Source: Promicromonospora umidemergens (GTDB lineage Bacteria > Actinomycetota > Actinomycetes > Actinomycetales > Cellulomonadaceae). Taken from it: a stretch of 64,000 nucleotides of DNA. The position numbers and the translations under genes were made by a program. Shown here piece after piece: positions 1 through 7,975 of the stretch. Position 1 is the first letter of the stretch. Each line of letters begins with the position of its first letter. The DNA lies in contig NZ_JAMTCT010000001.1 in NCBI RefSeq assembly GCF_024171995.1, positions 434,001 through 498,000 of the forward strand. The letters run 5' to 3'. The notes below the pieces were generated by a model. It was not told where the DNA came from and ran no database searches. It was given only the letters and a program-made list of their open reading frames with translations.

Positions 1-2
1 CC

Positions 3-842
3 GAGCGGCCGCGCCTCGGGACCGGCGCCAAGCTGGCCGCGGCCCTTGAGTCGGACAGCATCGACATCGCCGGCGGCGTCATGACCGACGCCTACAACCT
101 CTACCAGATCAACGACGGCGCCCGCGTCATCGGATCCCTCGTCAACGAGTACTACGTCGACGTCATCGCCGGTGCCGGCATCCCGGAATCGCTCGACGAC
201 GGGCCGCTCGAGGAGAAGGTCGCCGCGCTGGAGGGCAAGGCCATCGGCATCACCGGACCGGGCAGCGGCACCGAGGCCCTGGTCTCCTACCTGCTGGCAC
301 AGCAGGGCCTCGACACGGCCACCGACGTCACGCTCGTCAACCTGGGAGCCGACCCGTCGGCCGCGATCGGGGCGCTCAAGGCCGGACGGGTCGACGCCCT
401 GTCGTTCTTCCAGCCGGTCGGTGAGCAGGCCGAGGCCACCGGCGTCGGCCGCATCTTCATCTCGCCCGCTCGCGGCGACGTGCCCGAGCTGGCGGACGCC
501 GTGCACGGCGCGCTGTTCACCACCCAGGAGGTGATGGACCACAAGCCAGAGGCGACCGCGGCGTTCGTGCGGGGTATCGCCCGTGCCGAGGAGCTCATCA
601 GCTCCGACGACGCCGCCGCGGCCGAGCTGCTGCAGAAGTACCAGTCGACCATGGACGCCGAGACGATCAAGCTCCTGGCCCCCGTGCTGCAGGACGCGAT
701 CGCGGACACCCCGGTGCCCGCCGAGAGCGGGTACGAGACGTCCGCCGCCTTCCACCAGGAGAGTGGGCTGATCCCCGACCCGCCGGCCTTCGCCGACCTG
801 GTGCCCTCAGCGTGGATCGAGTCCGCGCTGCAGGACGAATAG
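3..842 (+). CDS. ABC transporter substrate-binding protein, NitT/TauT type (5' end outside window)
   Basis: The frame is open from the first bases of the window, so the N-terminus, including any lipoprotein signal, lies upstream; the ATG at 81 is internal. The visible part reads DIAGGVMTDAYNLYQIN near its start and continues with two-lobe periplasmic-binding features such as GKAIGITGPGSGTEALV and ALKAGRVDALSFFQPVGEQA. This pattern is usual in the family that binds nitrate, sulfonate, thiamine-precursor or similar organic ligands outside the membrane and hands them to an ABC permease. The permease and ATPase genes should lie upstream. The ligand cannot be told from sequence. The gene is followed after 72 bp by a GntR regulator on the same strand that may control it (inference). 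Confidence 0.8.
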   Translation, partial: ERPRLGTGAKLAAALESDSIDIAGGVMTDAYNLYQINDGARVIGSLVNEYYVDVIAGAGIPESLDDGPLEEKVAALEGKAIGITGPGSGTEALVSYLLAQQGLDTATDVTLVNLGADPSAAIGALKAGRVDALSFFQPVGEQAEATGVGRIFISPARGDVPELADAVHGALFTTQEVMDHKPEATAAFVRGIARAEELISSDDAAAAELLQKYQSTMDAETIKLLAPVLQDAIADTPVPAESGYETSAAFHQESGLIPDPPAFADLVPSAWIESALQDE

Positions 843-914
843 GGCACTCATGCTGGAAGAATCCCCTTCAGAACGTGGAGCCGGACGCCGACTGCTGGAC
901 GGAGACCTTCGAAC

Positions 915-1562
915 ATGGCTGTGGACGCGGACATCAGGGCGCTGATCCTCGAGGGCGAGCTGGTACCAGGGCAGCGCCTCATCGAGTCGGAGCTCGTCGA
1001 GCGGTTCGCGGCCTCCCGGGCCGCCGTACGTGACGCGTTCGGCCGGCTCGAGGGGGAAGGCCTCGTCGAACGGGTGCAGAACCGCGGGGCCCGCGTACGC
1101 GTCATCCCGTTCGACGAGGCGATCGAGATCACCGAGGTCCGGCGGGCGCTGGAGTCGCTGTGCGCGGGCAAGGCCGCCGAGCACGTCACCGACGCGGAGA
1201 TCGCCGAGCTCCGTGGCGTCGCCGGGCAGATGGACGCCGCCGCGACGAGCGGCGACGTCGGCGAGTACGCGATGCTGAACCGCCGCCTGCACGCCCGCAT
1301 CCATGAGATCAGCGGTCAGCGCACCGCCCGGACCCTGATCGTCCGGCTCCGTGGCCAGCTCGTGCGGCACCAGTACCGGCTCGCGATGAAGCCGGGCCGG
1401 CCCGCCAAGTCGGTCAAGGAGCACATGGCGATCGTCGAGGCGATCTGCGGGCGCGACCGCGGGGCCGCCGAGGCGGCGATGGCCGCCCACATCGACAGCG
1501 TGCTCGAGGCGATGCGGGAGACCAACCGCACGGCGACGGAGGGGGCGGCCGCGGCGTCGTGA
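915..1562 (+). CDS. GntR-family transcriptional regulator (FadR/FCD subgroup)
   Basis: This 215-residue protein has an N-terminal winged helix-turn-helix (about residues 5-65, with ESELVERFAASRAAVRDAF and the wing GLVERVQNRGARVRV). An all-helical FCD effector domain follows (about 80-205, with EITEVRRALESLCAGKAAE and the conserved histidine in LNRRLHARIHEISG). Family members usually bind a carboxylate, often with a metal held by the FCD histidines. The start is the ATG at 915, preceded by GGAGA. It follows the ABC binding-protein gene on the same strand, so control of that uptake system is plausible but unproven. Confidence 0.85.
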   Translation: MAVDADIRALILEGELVPGQRLIESELVERFAASRAAVRDAFGRLEGEGLVERVQNRGARVRVIPFDEAIEITEVRRALESLCAGKAAEHVTDAEIAELRGVAGQMDAAATSGDVGEYAMLNRRLHARIHEISGQRTARTLIVRLRGQLVRHQYRLAMKPGRPAKSVKEHMAIVEAICGRDRGAAEAAMAAHIDSVLEAMRETNRTATEGAAAAS

Positions 1563-1591
1563 CGCGGCCGTCGGTCGTGGCGCGGTCGTCG

Positions 1592-2398
1592 TCAGGACGG
1601 GGTGCGCGGGGCCGCGGTCGCCCACGTCTCGCCGTCCGGGGCGGTCAGCCGGATGGTCACGACGCCGTGCACGGCGACGTCGAGCACGCCGCCGGCCGAG
1701 CAGGTGCCCGCGTCCACGACGCACGACCCGAGCGTGACCTCGCGAGTGCCTGGTGCGGCGCCTGCTCCGTCGTCGGCCGCGGTGCCCGTGGCGACGGTGA
1801 CCGTGACCGTGTAGCTCGGCGCAGTCCCGTCGCGAACCACCACGTACGCCCAGGACGGGTTGCCCTCGTAGAGGAAGACCGTGCCGACCGGCCGTGCCGG
1901 GCCCCCGGACTCCCCGTCGGTCGTGAGGTCGGCGGCCGCGAGGTAGCGGCCGTCCGCCGTGTCGAGCGTCGTGCGGTAGGCGGCGGCGAGGTCGCGGTCC
2001 GGTTCCGTGGCGACCCACACGCCCGTGCCGCCGACGCCGAGCAGCCCCACGCCCAGCGCCCCGGCGAGGACGGCCGTCCGCGCCCGGTGCCGCCGGAGGG
2101 CAGCCGGCCCGACGGGTGGGACGCGGCCGTCGGCCAGGGCGGGCGAGCCGGCCGGACGGGCGGACCCGTCGGACGTGAGCCGGGCGAGCACGCGGCCCTC
2201 GAAGCCTGCCGAGGGTTCGCGCTCCGGGACGAGCAGGAGCAGCTCGTCGGCCGCGGCGGCCAGCGACGCGAGGTCGTCCCGGCACCTCTCGCAGGTCGCG
2301 AGGTGCGCCAGCACCGTGCCGCGCGTGGTGCCGTCGGCGACGCCCAGCGCCACCTCGGTGAGCGCGTCCCGCAGCGCGGCGCACCGTCCGGTCGTCAT
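1592..2398 (-). CDS. Anti-sigma factor, RskA-like, zinc-binding
   Basis: The 268-residue protein has an N-terminal anti-sigma domain with the zinc motif HLATCERC (His-x3-Cys-x2-Cys, about residues 31-38). One membrane span lies near residues 110-135 (AVLAGALGVGLLGVGGTGVW). The extracytoplasmic C-terminal domain resembles RskA. It would hold the sigma factor encoded just upstream at the membrane and release it after proteolysis. Its ATG overlaps the sigma stop codon (ATGA), showing translational coupling. It is convergent with the GntR gene. Confidence 0.88.
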   Translation of the reverse strand: MTTGRCAALRDALTEVALGVADGTTRGTVLAHLATCERCRDDLASLAAAADELLLLVPEREPSAGFEGRVLARLTSDGSARPAGSPALADGRVPPVGPAALRRHRARTAVLAGALGVGLLGVGGTGVWVATEPDRDLAAAYRTTLDTADGRYLAAADLTTDGESGGPARPVGTVFLYEGNPSWAYVVVRDGTAPSYTVTVTVATGTAADDGAGAAPGTREVTLGSCVVDAGTCSAGGVLDVAVHGVVTIRLTAPDGETWATAAPRTPS

Positions 2399-2943
2399 GG
2401 CTTCTCGACCTCCCTCGTGCTCGCCAGCTCGTCACGCAGGTGCCGCAGCCCCAGGCGGATACGGGTCTTGGCCGTGCCCAGCGGTACACCGGTCCGTTCG
2501 GCGATCTCGGCACCGCTGAGCCCGAACACCGCGGCGAGCACGACCGCCGTCGCCTGGTCGCGTGATACCCGGGCGAGGGCGGCGTTCACGGTGGTGCCGG
2601 TCGCAACGCGTTCGGCGAGGCGGTCGGGGTCGGCGATCGTCTCCACCATGACCACGGGGTCGACGGGGACGTCACGCCGCACGCGCAGCACGTCGATCGC
2701 GGCATGCCGGGCGATCGCGAGGAGCCATGTCGTGGCGCGGCCACGGCGCGGGTCGAACGCGTCGGCGTGCCGCCACGCGCGCACGAAGGTCTCCTGCGCC
2801 ACCTCCTCCGCGACGGCGGGGATGCCCACCACGAAGAGCGCGAGCCCGTACACCCGCGCCTGGTGGCGGCGCACGAAGACGGCGGCCGCGTCCGCGTCGT
2901 CCGCGGCCATCCCGGCGAGGAGTGCCTCGTCCGATGCCGTCAT
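2395..2943 (-). CDS. ECF RNA polymerase sigma factor, SigK-like
   Basis: The 182-residue protein carries sigma region 2 (EEVAQETFVRAWRHADAFD, then RATTWLLAIARHAAIDVLR) and region 4 (LSGAEIAERTGVPLGTAKTR, a helix-turn-helix). There is no extended N-terminus. I start it at the ATG at 2943 because AGGAAAGGAC lies just upstream; the frame stays open further up but has no comparable ribosome site. The four-base overlap with the anti-sigma gene makes a SigK/RskA-type pair. The divergent lipoprotein and cytochrome b genes at 3084-4224 are candidate targets by position only. Confidence 0.9.
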   Translation of the reverse strand: MTASDEALLAGMAADDADAAAVFVRRHQARVYGLALFVVGIPAVAEEVAQETFVRAWRHADAFDPRRGRATTWLLAIARHAAIDVLRVRRDVPVDPVVMVETIADPDRLAERVATGTTVNAALARVSRDQATAVVLAAVFGLSGAEIAERTGVPLGTAKTRIRLGLRHLRDELASTREVEKP

Positions 2944-3083
2944 GTCCTTTCCTACGTACACGGACCGCTCGTGGATCTCGCCGTTCGCGGATCGGGCCGT
3001 CGGCCGAGAGATCCGTCCGGGGGCCACGCCACGTAAGGACCTGTGACGGAAGCCCACGAGGACGACCGGAAAGAGGAGGAACC

Positions 3084-3584
3084 ATGTTCAGACTACGGGG
3101 GCGCGGACCACGAGGAGCGAGGCTCGTCGCCGGAGCGGCACTGACCGTGCTGCTCGCAGCGGCTTGTGGCGGGGAAGGCGGTGGCACGGGTGGCACCGGT
3201 GGCGGCTACGGCGGTGGGGCAGGCAGTGGCGGCGACGCGGAGGCGGGCGGCATGACCCTCGAGATCACGTCGCCGCAGGACGGCGACACCGTCGAGGTGC
3301 CGTTCGCCGTCGAGCTCGCCTCCAGCGAGGAGCTCGGCCCGACGGACTCCGGCGCCCACCACGTCCACGTCTTCTTCGACGGCGACGACCAGGAGTACCA
3401 GGTGGTCGAGAGCGACAGCGTCGAGATCGCCGACCTGCCGGAGGGCGAGCACGTGGTCAACGCGTCGCTGCGCAACGCCGACCACTCGCCCGCCGGGGTG
3501 GAGACCGAGGTGACCGTGACAGTCGGAGCCGGCGGCGCGGGGAGCGACACGGGCAGCGACTCCGGCACCAGCGATGGGTACTGA
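3084..3584 (+). CDS. Secreted lipoprotein with a beta-sandwich domain
   Basis: This 166-residue protein begins with a lipoprotein signal peptide: an arginine-rich n-region, a hydrophobic stretch, and the lipobox LLAAAC. A glycine-rich linker follows. The folded part (about residues 55-150) contains LEITSPQDGDTVEVPFAVE and HHVHVFFDGDDQEYQVV, an immunoglobulin-like or DUF4399-like pattern. The end is a Gly/Ser tail. The start is the ATG at 3084 behind AGAGGAGG. The stop overlaps the start of the cytochrome b gene by 11 bp, so the two are probably co-expressed. Function is unknown; the double histidine could bind metal, but that is a guess. Confidence 0.75.
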   Translation: MFRLRGRGPRGARLVAGAALTVLLAAACGGEGGGTGGTGGGYGGGAGSGGDAEAGGMTLEITSPQDGDTVEVPFAVELASSEELGPTDSGAHHVHVFFDGDDQEYQVVESDSVEIADLPEGEHVVNASLRNADHSPAGVETEVTVTVGAGGAGSDTGSDSGTSDGY

Positions 3585-4224
3585 CCCGGCGGGCACCGTC
3601 GAGCGCAACGGACGGCCTGCCCGCTGGTTCCACGCCGGCGTCTACGTGACGGTCATCGTGCTCCTGGCCACGGGGTGGTGGCTGCAGCTGGGCCAGGAGG
3701 GCAGGCCGAGCGTGCTCGCGAGAGCCACGGGGGCCTCCGACGCGGAGCTGCACACCGTCACCGGCTGGGTCCTCGCGGGGCTGACGGCGCTGGCCGCCGT
3801 CGTCGGCGCGCGGGGGTGGCGCACCTTCTGGCGGGAGTCCGTCCGGTTCCACCGCGGTGACGCCGCCTGGTTCCGGCGCTGGCCGGCCGCGATCTTCACC
3901 GGGCGGTTCGGGTGGCACGAGGGCCGGTTCGACCCCGGGCAGCGCATCGCCAACCTGGTGCTCGTCGTGACGCTGCTCGCCCTCGTCGTCTCGGGGGTCG
4001 GGCTGGCGCTCGTCAGCGGAGGCCCGGCCTTCGTCTGGTTCCTGCTGGTGCACCGGTGGGCGACGTACGTGGTGACCCCCGTCGTCGTCGGCCACGTGAT
4101 CATCGCCTCGGGGATCCTGCCCGGCTACCGCGGCGTCTGGCGAGCCATGCACCTGGGCGGCCACCTCCGCCGCACGGATGCCACACGCGTCTGGCCGGCC
4201 TGGACCGACCGCCACCCTCGTTGA
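3574..4224 (+). CDS. Membrane-bound cytochrome b561 / formate dehydrogenase gamma-like protein
   Basis: The 216-residue protein has four predicted membrane spans. Histidines are placed as in the cytochrome b561 / Ni-Fe hydrogenase b-subunit family: WFHAGVYVTVI (span 1), ELHTVTGWVLAG (span 2), VHRWATYVVTPVVVGHVI (spans 3-4). Such proteins hold two b-hemes and pass electrons between quinone and a partner redox protein. No dehydrogenase subunit is adjacent; the only operon mate is the upstream lipoprotein. The partner is therefore unknown. A hairpin at the stop codon ends the unit. Confidence 0.82.
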   Translation: MGTDPAGTVERNGRPARWFHAGVYVTVIVLLATGWWLQLGQEGRPSVLARATGASDAELHTVTGWVLAGLTALAAVVGARGWRTFWRESVRFHRGDAAWFRRWPAAIFTGRFGWHEGRFDPGQRIANLVLVVTLLALVVSGVGLALVSGGPAFVWFLLVHRWATYVVTPVVVGHVIIASGILPGYRGVWRAMHLGGHLRRTDATRVWPAWTDRHPR

Positions 4225-4276
4225 GTGCAGGATCTCGCCCTTCCCGACTCGTCAGAAGGGCGAAGATCCCGCACTC
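4223..4276. terminator. Bidirectional hairpin terminator
   Basis: The arms 4223-4243 and 4255-4276 are complementary over about 21 bp, with one mismatch and one bulged base, around an 11 nt loop. The hairpin sits between the ends of two convergent genes (the cytochrome b gene and the flavoprotein) and can fold equally from either transcript. It has no T-run, which is common for terminators in GC-rich actinomycetes. Confidence 0.75.
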
Positions 4277-4282
4277 GGCCGG

Positions 4283-6034
4283 CTACTCGACCAGCTTGCC
4301 CTCCGTCGAGACCTCCTGCGCCTCGATCAGGGCTGCGATCTCCTCAGGGACCCCCGGGATCGCCTCACGGACCACTCCCGTTCGCGGCGACCAGACCAGG
4401 TTCACCTGCAGTGCCGGGTCGAGGTCCGGGTAGTCCGAGCGGTTGTGGCACCCCCGGGTCTCGCGGCGCTCGCGGGCGGCCTCCAGCGTGGCGCGCGCGG
4501 CGATGAGCGACGCCTTGAGGTCGAAGGCGTGCGCCAGGTCCTGGAACCCGGCGATGTCCGGGTGGATACCGACCTCCTTGGCGCGCACCTCGATCTCGTC
4601 CAGCTCCCGCAGGCCAGCGGTCAGCCCCTGCTCGTCCCGGACGACGCCGGCGTGCTCGGTCATCGTGTCGCGTACCGCACGCTGCAGGGCGCGCACGTTC
4701 TCGTGCCCGTCGGCGGTCAGCAGGTCGGCGATCTCGGCGCGGGCCTCGGCCTCGGCGTCGTGCGAACGACGCTGCGCCTCCAGGCCGGCGGAGTAGGCGG
4801 CGGCGGCCCGGCCGACGATGCGGCCGAACACCAGCAGCTCGATCAGGGAGTTGCCGCCGAGCCGGTTGGCGCCGTGCAGGCCGCTGGACGCCTCGCCGAT
4901 CGCGTAGAGACCGTCGACCTCGGTGCTGTGGTCGTCCGGCCGCACCCACACCCCGCCCATGGAGTAGTGGGCGGTGGGGGCGATCTCGATGGGCTCTGCG
5001 GTGATGTCGAGCATCTGCAGCTCCAGCATCGTCTGGTAGACGCGCGGCAGGCGGGTCATGATCGTCTCGCGGGGCAGGTGCGAGACGTCGAGCCAGACGC
5101 CGCCGTTCTCGGTCCCCCGTCCCTCCTTGATCTCGGTGTACGCGGCCAGGGCCACGCGGTCGCGGGTGGACAGCTCCATCCGCTCGGGGTCGTAGTTCTT
5201 CATGAACCGCTCGCCCAGGGCGTTGCGCAGGATGCCGCCCTCGCCGCGCGCCGCCTCGGAGATCAGGGTCCCGGCGGCGTTCTCCGGTTCGATGATGCCG
5301 GACGGGTGGAACTGGACCAGCTCCGGGTCGCGCAGGCGCGCGCCGGCCTCGACGGCGAGCCGGAACGAGTCCCCGGTGTTCTCGTCGCGCCGGGACGACG
5401 TGCGCCGCCAGATCCGGTTGTGGCCGCCTGCCGCGAGGATCACGGCGTCGGCGTGGATCAGGTAGGGCGTCCCGTCGGTCAGGTCGAACCCGTAGGCGCC
5501 GAACACCGCGCCGTCGTGGGTGAGGATCCGGGTGACGTAGACCGAGTCGAGGACCGGGATGTCGAGCTGTACCGCCCGGTTGACCAGCGAGCGCTGGATC
5601 TCCAGGCCGGTGTAGTCGCCGGCGAACGCGGTGCGCCGGTACGTGTGCGCGCCGAAGAACCGCTGCGAGATGCGCCCGTCGTCCTCCCGGGCGAAGGCCA
5701 TGCCGTACCGCTCGAGGTCGGCGATGCCCTGTGCTGCCCCCTTGGCGACGATCTCCGCCGTGTGCGGGTTGGCCAGGAAGTAGCTCTCCTTGATGGTGTC
5801 GGCGGCGTGCTGCTGCCAGCTGTCCTCCGCGTCCATCGTGCCGAGCGCGGCGTTGATGCCTCCCGCCGCGAGCGAGGTGTGGGTGTCCATGCGCGGACGC
5901 TTGCCGAGGGCCAGCACGTCGACACCCTGTTCTGCGAGCTCGATCGCGGCGCGAAGCCCCGACCCGCCCGTCCCGATGACCAGCACTGTCGTTGAGATCC
6001 GACGTTCGGTGGTGTTCATACTCAATCCGACCAC
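4283..6034 (-). CDS. SdhA/FrdA-type flavoprotein (fumarate reductase / succinate dehydrogenase-like), orphan
   Basis: The 583-residue protein (578 if it starts at MNTTERR) has an N-terminal FAD Rossmann motif, VLVIGTGGSGLRAAIELAEQ. It then has MDTHTSLAAGGINAALG, where the histidine matches the residue that covalently carries FAD in SdhA/FrdA; L-aspartate oxidase lacks it. Active-site motifs FHPSG, TLISEAARGEGG and TAHYSMGG are present, and the C-terminal helical domain follows. No iron-sulfur or membrane-anchor subunit gene is nearby, so the electron partner is unknown. L-aspartate oxidase is the main alternative and is less likely because of the FAD histidine and the absence of other NAD synthesis genes. 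Confidence 0.8.
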   Translation of the reverse strand: MVGLSMNTTERRISTTVLVIGTGGSGLRAAIELAEQGVDVLALGKRPRMDTHTSLAAGGINAALGTMDAEDSWQQHAADTIKESYFLANPHTAEIVAKGAAQGIADLERYGMAFAREDDGRISQRFFGAHTYRRTAFAGDYTGLEIQRSLVNRAVQLDIPVLDSVYVTRILTHDGAVFGAYGFDLTDGTPYLIHADAVILAAGGHNRIWRRTSSRRDENTGDSFRLAVEAGARLRDPELVQFHPSGIIEPENAAGTLISEAARGEGGILRNALGERFMKNYDPERMELSTRDRVALAAYTEIKEGRGTENGGVWLDVSHLPRETIMTRLPRVYQTMLELQMLDITAEPIEIAPTAHYSMGGVWVRPDDHSTEVDGLYAIGEASSGLHGANRLGGNSLIELLVFGRIVGRAAAAYSAGLEAQRRSHDAEAEARAEIADLLTADGHENVRALQRAVRDTMTEHAGVVRDEQGLTAGLRELDEIEVRAKEVGIHPDIAGFQDLAHAFDLKASLIAARATLEAARERRETRGCHNRSDYPDLDPALQVNLVWSPRTGVVREAIPGVPEEIAALIEAQEVSTEGKLVE

Positions 6035-6103
6035 CGGCGGCCGCGATTCGTGACAGGTTCAGGCTGTGAGGATTCTCAACATGTGAGATGGGTCATCAGG
6101 TGG

Positions 6104-6754
6104 TCAGCAGTGGATCTCGGCGAGCGCTGTGAACACCACGCGGTTCAGGTGGAACGCGTGGTGTGCCTCCGCGAGCGTGGTGGCCACCTCGTCGCCGTCC
6201 AGGTCGAGGCCGTCGAGCTCGTTGCGGTACGCGTCCTTGAACACCTTGAGCTTCGGGATGTCCGGGAACGTGTAGAAGGCCACCCCGTCGCCGTCCAGGT
6301 CGTAGTGCTGCTTCATCATGCGCTTCACGATCTGGCCGCCCGACAGGTCGCCCAGATAGCGGGTGTACGAGTGCGCGGCATAGTGCGGCAGGCTGCCGCT
6401 GACCTCGCGCACCCGGTCCGCGTACTCTCTCGTCGCGGGCAGGATCCGGATCTCCTCGCGCCAGGACGGCCCGTACAGGAAGGCCAGGTCCCGCTCGATC
6501 GCGGGGACCCGCGTGAGCTCGTTGAAGACGAGGCCGGCGCCTCGTTCGTCGTCGCGCACGGCCGCGCTCGCCGCTTCGAGCGCCTCGTAGACCACGAGCA
6601 GCTGGGCCGAGAGGTCGGCATAGGCGGCCCGGTCCAGCGCGCCGGACATGAGCTGTTCGATGAAGTCTTCGGAGTTGGCGGCGCCATGGTCGGCGCGCGT
6701 GCCCTCGCGAAGCAGGGCGGACAGCGGCAGGTCTTCCTCGACGGCCAGGCTCAT
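6104..6754 (-). CDS. hmuO: Biliverdin-producing heme oxygenase
   Basis: The 216-residue protein matches the all-helical heme oxygenase fold. The proximal heme-ligand histidine is in REGTRADHGAANSEDF, and the distal-helix signature is YTRYLGDLSGGQIVKRM. It opens heme to biliverdin, CO and iron in the cytoplasm, which lets the cell use heme as an iron source. I chose the ATG at 6754 because GGAGGAG lies directly upstream; a longer frame to 6820 has no such site. A DtxR/IdeR-type iron box at 6819-6836 lies in the promoter region, so the gene should be induced when iron is low. Confidence 0.92.
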   Translation of the reverse strand: MSLAVEEDLPLSALLREGTRADHGAANSEDFIEQLMSGALDRAAYADLSAQLLVVYEALEAASAAVRDDERGAGLVFNELTRVPAIERDLAFLYGPSWREEIRILPATREYADRVREVSGSLPHYAAHSYTRYLGDLSGGQIVKRMMKQHYDLDGDGVAFYTFPDIPKLKVFKDAYRNELDGLDLDGDEVATTLAEAHHAFHLNRVVFTALAEIHC

Positions 6755-6818
6755 GAACTCTCCTCCGACGCGGGGGCAACGTGCTGACAATGTGTCATCA
6801 CGTGGCGAGCATAGCAAC

Positions 6819-6836
6819 AAGGTAAGGCGAACCTAA
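6819..6836 (-). promoter_or_regulatory. DtxR/IdeR iron box
   Basis: Read on the minus strand the site is TTAGGTTCGCCTTACCTT. It matches the actinobacterial iron box TTAGGTTAGCCTAACCTAA at all but a few positions. It lies 65 bp upstream of the heme oxygenase start and 46 bp from the divergent hydrolase start. It fits Fe(II)-dependent repression of heme oxygenase and perhaps also touches the hydrolase promoter. Confidence 0.82.
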
Positions 6837-6881
6837 CCCCTCGTTGTGGACCGACGGGCCTCGACGTCCTACCGTCGGCCC

Positions 6882-7763
6882 ATGCCTGCTCCACAGCCTG
6901 CCGCGGCCCGGTCCGCACTGCCCGCACCGGTCTTCGTCGACGTCGGTGAGGCCGACGGTGCCCGCGTCGCCACCTACGTGCTCGAGCCGACGGACGGGAC
7001 CTCGGCCGGCGACGTCGTGCTCTGCCACGGCACCCCGTGGTCCGCACGTGTCTGGGCGCCGGTGGCGCGTGCGCTGAGCCGTGACCACCGCGTGTTCCTG
7101 TGGGACATGCCCGGATACGGTGCATCGCCGAAGGACCTGGCGTGCCCGGTCGATCTCGTCGCCCAGCGACAGCGGCTCGCGGCGCTGCTGCGGCACTGGT
7201 CGCTGGACCGGCCCCACGTGGTGGCCCACGACATCGGGGGAGCCGTAGCGCTGGGCGCGCACCTCCTTCAGGACGTCGAGGTCGCGAGCCTGTTCCTGCT
7301 CGACATCGTGACGCTCGACCCGTGGGGGTCGCCGTTCTTCCGTCTCGTGGCCGAGAACGAGCCGGTCTTCGCCGCGGTGCCCGGCCCGCTGCACGCGGCC
7401 CTCGTCCGGGAGTACATCGCGGGCGCCGCCAACCATCACCTGCCCGACGACGCGGTCGAGGCGCTCGCCCAGCCCTGGCTCGACGAGGCCGGGCAGGCCG
7501 CCTTCTACCGGCAGATCGCCCAGCTCTCGCCCACCCACACGGCACCGATCGCGGACCTGCTCGACCAGGTGCGCTGCCCGGTCCGCATCGGCTGGGGCGT
7601 CGCCGACCCCTGGATCCCGTTCGAGCAGGCCGCGCGGCTCGCGACGGCGCTCCCCGGCGACCCCGAGGTCGTGGCGTTCGCGGGGCGCGGCCACCTGACG
7701 CCGCTGGAGGACGCCGACGCCGTCGGGCAGGCGGTGCGGCAATGGCTCGACGCCGGCAGATGA
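6882..7763 (+). CDS. Alpha/beta hydrolase with aspartate nucleophile, dehalogenase/epoxide-hydrolase-like
   Basis: This 293-residue alpha/beta hydrolase has the oxyanion motif CHGTPWS and the nucleophile elbow VAHDIGG. The elbow residue is aspartate, as in haloalkane and fluoroacetate dehalogenases and epoxide hydrolases, not the serine of esterases. The other triad members are likely the aspartate in WGVADPWIP and the histidine in GRGHLTP. A TACCGT box six bases before the ATG at 6882 suggests a leaderless start; a GTG at 6846 would add 12 residues. It is divergent from heme oxygenase and shares the iron-box region. The substrate is unknown. Confidence 0.8.
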   Translation: MPAPQPAAARSALPAPVFVDVGEADGARVATYVLEPTDGTSAGDVVLCHGTPWSARVWAPVARALSRDHRVFLWDMPGYGASPKDLACPVDLVAQRQRLAALLRHWSLDRPHVVAHDIGGAVALGAHLLQDVEVASLFLLDIVTLDPWGSPFFRLVAENEPVFAAVPGPLHAALVREYIAGAANHHLPDDAVEALAQPWLDEAGQAAFYRQIAQLSPTHTAPIADLLDQVRCPVRIGWGVADPWIPFEQAARLATALPGDPEVVAFAGRGHLTPLEDADAVGQAVRQWLDAGR

Positions 7764-7789
7764 GGGAAACGGGCTGGCGGGCGCCCCGC

Positions 7790-7975
7790 CGTCGGGCATA
7801 ACGTTGGTGTCGGCGAGCGTGAGGCGTGACGACCCTCGGCCCGGACGACCGGGCGAGCGCCCCGCCCGCGCGTGCGGCGTTCCGACGAGAGGCCGGGGTC
7901 TCCCGGCGAAGGAGTGGTGGCACAGCGACCTAGCCCCCGCCCGCTCCTCCAGGGCCTTCGCTCTCTGGAGGACTG
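7790..7975 (+). promoter_or_regulatory. Translational T-box riboswitch in the aspS leader
   Basis: The 3' part folds as a canonical T-box antisequestrator. Helix A1 is 7911-7917 with 7941-7947 (GGAGTGG/CCGCTCC, one G-U). The seven-base bulge is TGGCACA (7918-7924), and helix A2 is GCG/CGC (7925-7927 with 7938-7940). The exclusive fold pairs TCCTCCAG (7945-7952) with CTGGAGGA (7965-7972) and buries the ribosome site just before the ATG at 7976. The bulge UGGC is complementary to a GCCA acceptor end, as in tRNA-Asp and tRNA-Asn. Upstream, a 6 bp GCCCGG/CCGGGC stem with an ACGA loop (7839-7854) probably belongs to Stem I. I could not assign the specifier codon. Confidence 0.82.

Noticed and set aside
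4283-6034. L-aspartate oxidase (NadB)
   Set aside because: The FAD-linking histidine is present, as in SdhA/FrdA, and no nadA or nadC is adjacent; not fully excluded.
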